Assembly: GCF_008831285.2 (NCBI RefSeq) | Contig: NW_022205130.1 | Span: 1-35,441, forward strand | Length of the DNA: 35,441 nucleotides | Source of the DNA: Nymphaea colorata | Lineage: Eukaryota; Streptophyta; Magnoliopsida; Nymphaeales; Nymphaeaceae | Direction of reading: 5' to 3' | Shown here: positions 34,433 through 35,441 of the stretch, piece after piece | How the letters are laid out: every line of letters begins with the position of its first letter | Position numbering within the stretch: position 1 is the stretch's first letter | Made by a program: the position numbers and the translations under genes | The notes under the pieces: model-generated | Databases searched by the model: none | Seen by the model: the letters and a program-made list of their open reading frames with translations, nothing else | Told to the model about the DNA's origin: nothing

Positions 34433-35303
34433 TCACTTGACCGATAGCAGCTCGTCGATGGACTTTCTGATGGGGATTGCGTTGGGGATCATCTGCAGCT
34501 CGCTGGTCTCTCCGATCTCGTTGTAGCTCTTGGCTAGCAGCGACTATAGCAATTAGAAGTGGCTCACTATGGCAATTTTCTTGTATTTCTTCCTGTACTA
34601 GTCCAGCATTTCCTTGATCTTCCACGCCCTGTCCCTCAGCTCCTGTGGAGACTCGTATACCACCTTCGATTGCAGCAGGTGTAGCAGTTTTTCCTGTTTT
34701 TGCTGGTAGGTAAGTCCACTCTCGCGTTATAGATGCTAATTGCAGGTGTTCTTGAGGTGGTCGCTGAGGATCTCAAGAAACCACAGTTCTGAGTGGTCCT
34801 TCATGAAGCTGAAATCGTACTCGGGGAATGCCTTCATTTTTTACTCTATGTGGTTGCTGATATCGCAGGAGAACCTGAACACTTCGGCGAGCAGAGGGTG
34901 GACTTCCACTTTGACTTTGCTTTATCCGAAGATCTAACGGCAGGTTTCGAGCGCCCGCAGATGCGGCGAGACCAAGACGATATCAACAGTTTCTTTCTCC
35001 ATGGCCTACCTGGCTTTCCTGCACTGTTCCTTCCCCTCCTCGGTGATGCCGCAATCGATGTATTCCTTGGAGTAGGCGACAAGCCGATTGAACTATTCGA
35101 TTTGGATGCATTCGTACCAGCTGAGACTGAGATTGTTGGCGGATTTGTAGTGCAGGTAGCCCTTGTTGAAGTTGGACTGGGCGTGCCGGATGCAGAATAG
35201 CTCCTGGGGGATGGTGAGGGAGGAAGTTAGTTTATCATTTGATTATGATTGTAGAAGGCTACAATTTGAGTATTATAGGAGATTAATGATAATGCACTTT
35301 CAT
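34433..35303 (-). CDS. Histidine phosphatase (phosphoglycerate mutase-like), 258 aa
   Basis: ELFCIRHAQSNFN carries the RHxxS phosphohistidine motif near the N-terminus. Further along are ITEEGKEQCRKA, the second arginine motif LVSPHLRALETC, the catalytic-acid motif HPLLAEVF, and the closing histidine in IAIVSHFELL. These are the histidine phosphatase superfamily landmarks in the right order; the substrate could be a phosphoprotein, sugar phosphate or nucleotide. The chosen model starts at ATG 35303 (M-K) and removes a 94-nt intron, 35204-35297, with a good pyrimidine tract before CCCAG; this gives exactly 259 codons. Without the intron the frame has no ATG. The start lies about 63 nt from the right telomere, so the promoter is either within that space or subtelomeric. 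Codons are G/C-rich. The stop is TGA at 34433. Confidence 0.8.
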
Positions 35304-35366
35304 AACTTGGATACCTTGCGAAAGGAGAGGTTTGGAATCGATATGAATGTGTATTGTACTATTATA

Positions 35367-35441
35367 TTGGGGTTGGGGTTGGGTGGGGTTGGGGTTGGGG
35401 TTGGGGTTGGGGTTGGGGTTGGGTTGGGGTTGGGGTTGGGT
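35367..35441. repeat. Right telomere, G4T2 repeats
   Basis: About twelve GGGGTT units close the window. The block has irregularities that the left telomere lacks: a TTGGGTGGGG unit near 35379-35388 and a TTGGGTTGGGG unit near 35419-35429. These may be true telomerase slips or single-base sequence errors. Confidence 0.95.

Noticed and set aside
1-35441. Widespread pseudogenes broken by TAA/TAG
   Set aside because: UAA/UAG are sense codons here. Reading them through gives conserved families of expected length ending in UGA.
1-35441. Standard ciliate code with UAA/UAG as Gln
   Set aside because: Possible at first sight, but the START paralogues, ALDH and SET motifs fit Glu clearly better.
1-35441. 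tRNA or rRNA genes
   Set aside because: No cloverleaf with B-box-like GGTTCGAATCC or rRNA core segment was noticed on either strand.

Overview
This window looks like one complete macronuclear minichromosome of a ciliate. It starts with C4A2 telomere repeats (1-69) and ends with G4T2 repeats (about 35367-35441). The genes are packed tightly, and their reading frames make sense only if UGA is the sole stop codon. Introns are tiny, most often exactly 20 nt. In-frame UAA and UAG are frequent, and at positions fixed by families and by a tandem paralogue pair they mostly stand for glutamate. Glutamate at UAA/UAG is the code known from peritrich ciliates (NCBI table 30), so a peritrich or a close relative is the best guess. 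Species was not determined.

Layout, left to right. 90-2957(-): orphan of about 911 aa whose stop lies 21 nt from the telomere. 3208-12814(-): 3167-aa surface protein with a signal peptide, about 40 cysteine-rich repeats, a DUF4215-type knot, 8-9 membrane helices and a charged tail. 13128-14537(-): Aurora-like kinase. 14868-16596(-): helical-repeat protein, perhaps importin-alpha-like. 16886-17289(-): small coiled protein. 17379-18599(-) and 18811-20043(-): tandem START-like paralogues with an MGQCC acylation signal. 20236-21789(-): basic orphan. 21790-22450: the largest gap. 22451-23224(+): SAM methyltransferase. 23356-26402(+): MSH4-like MutS homologue without a P-loop. 26452-28305(-): SET-domain methyltransferase. 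28385-29728(-): aldehyde dehydrogenase homologue without its catalytic residues. 29978-30860(-): coiled-coil orphan. 31009-33326(-): ARMC9. 33676-34349(+): type II thymidine kinase. 34433-35303(-): histidine phosphatase, starting about 63 nt from the right telomere.

The genes do not form an operon. They mix signalling (kinase, surface receptor-like protein, START proteins), cilium biology (ARMC9), meiosis or DNA repair (MSH4), nucleotide salvage (TK) and small-molecule or protein methylation. Every gene was rebuilt by hand by reading through UAA/UAG and removing short GT-AG introns. For thirteen of the sixteen multi-exon or single-exon models the coding length is an exact multiple of three. 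The other three (kinase, helical-repeat protein, MSH4) each lack exactly one base.

The most notable points are the glutamate reassignment, two probable pseudoenzymes (MSH4-like and ALDH-like) in intact reading frames, a SET domain split by a long insertion, the 20-nt introns, and genes that run almost into both telomeres.
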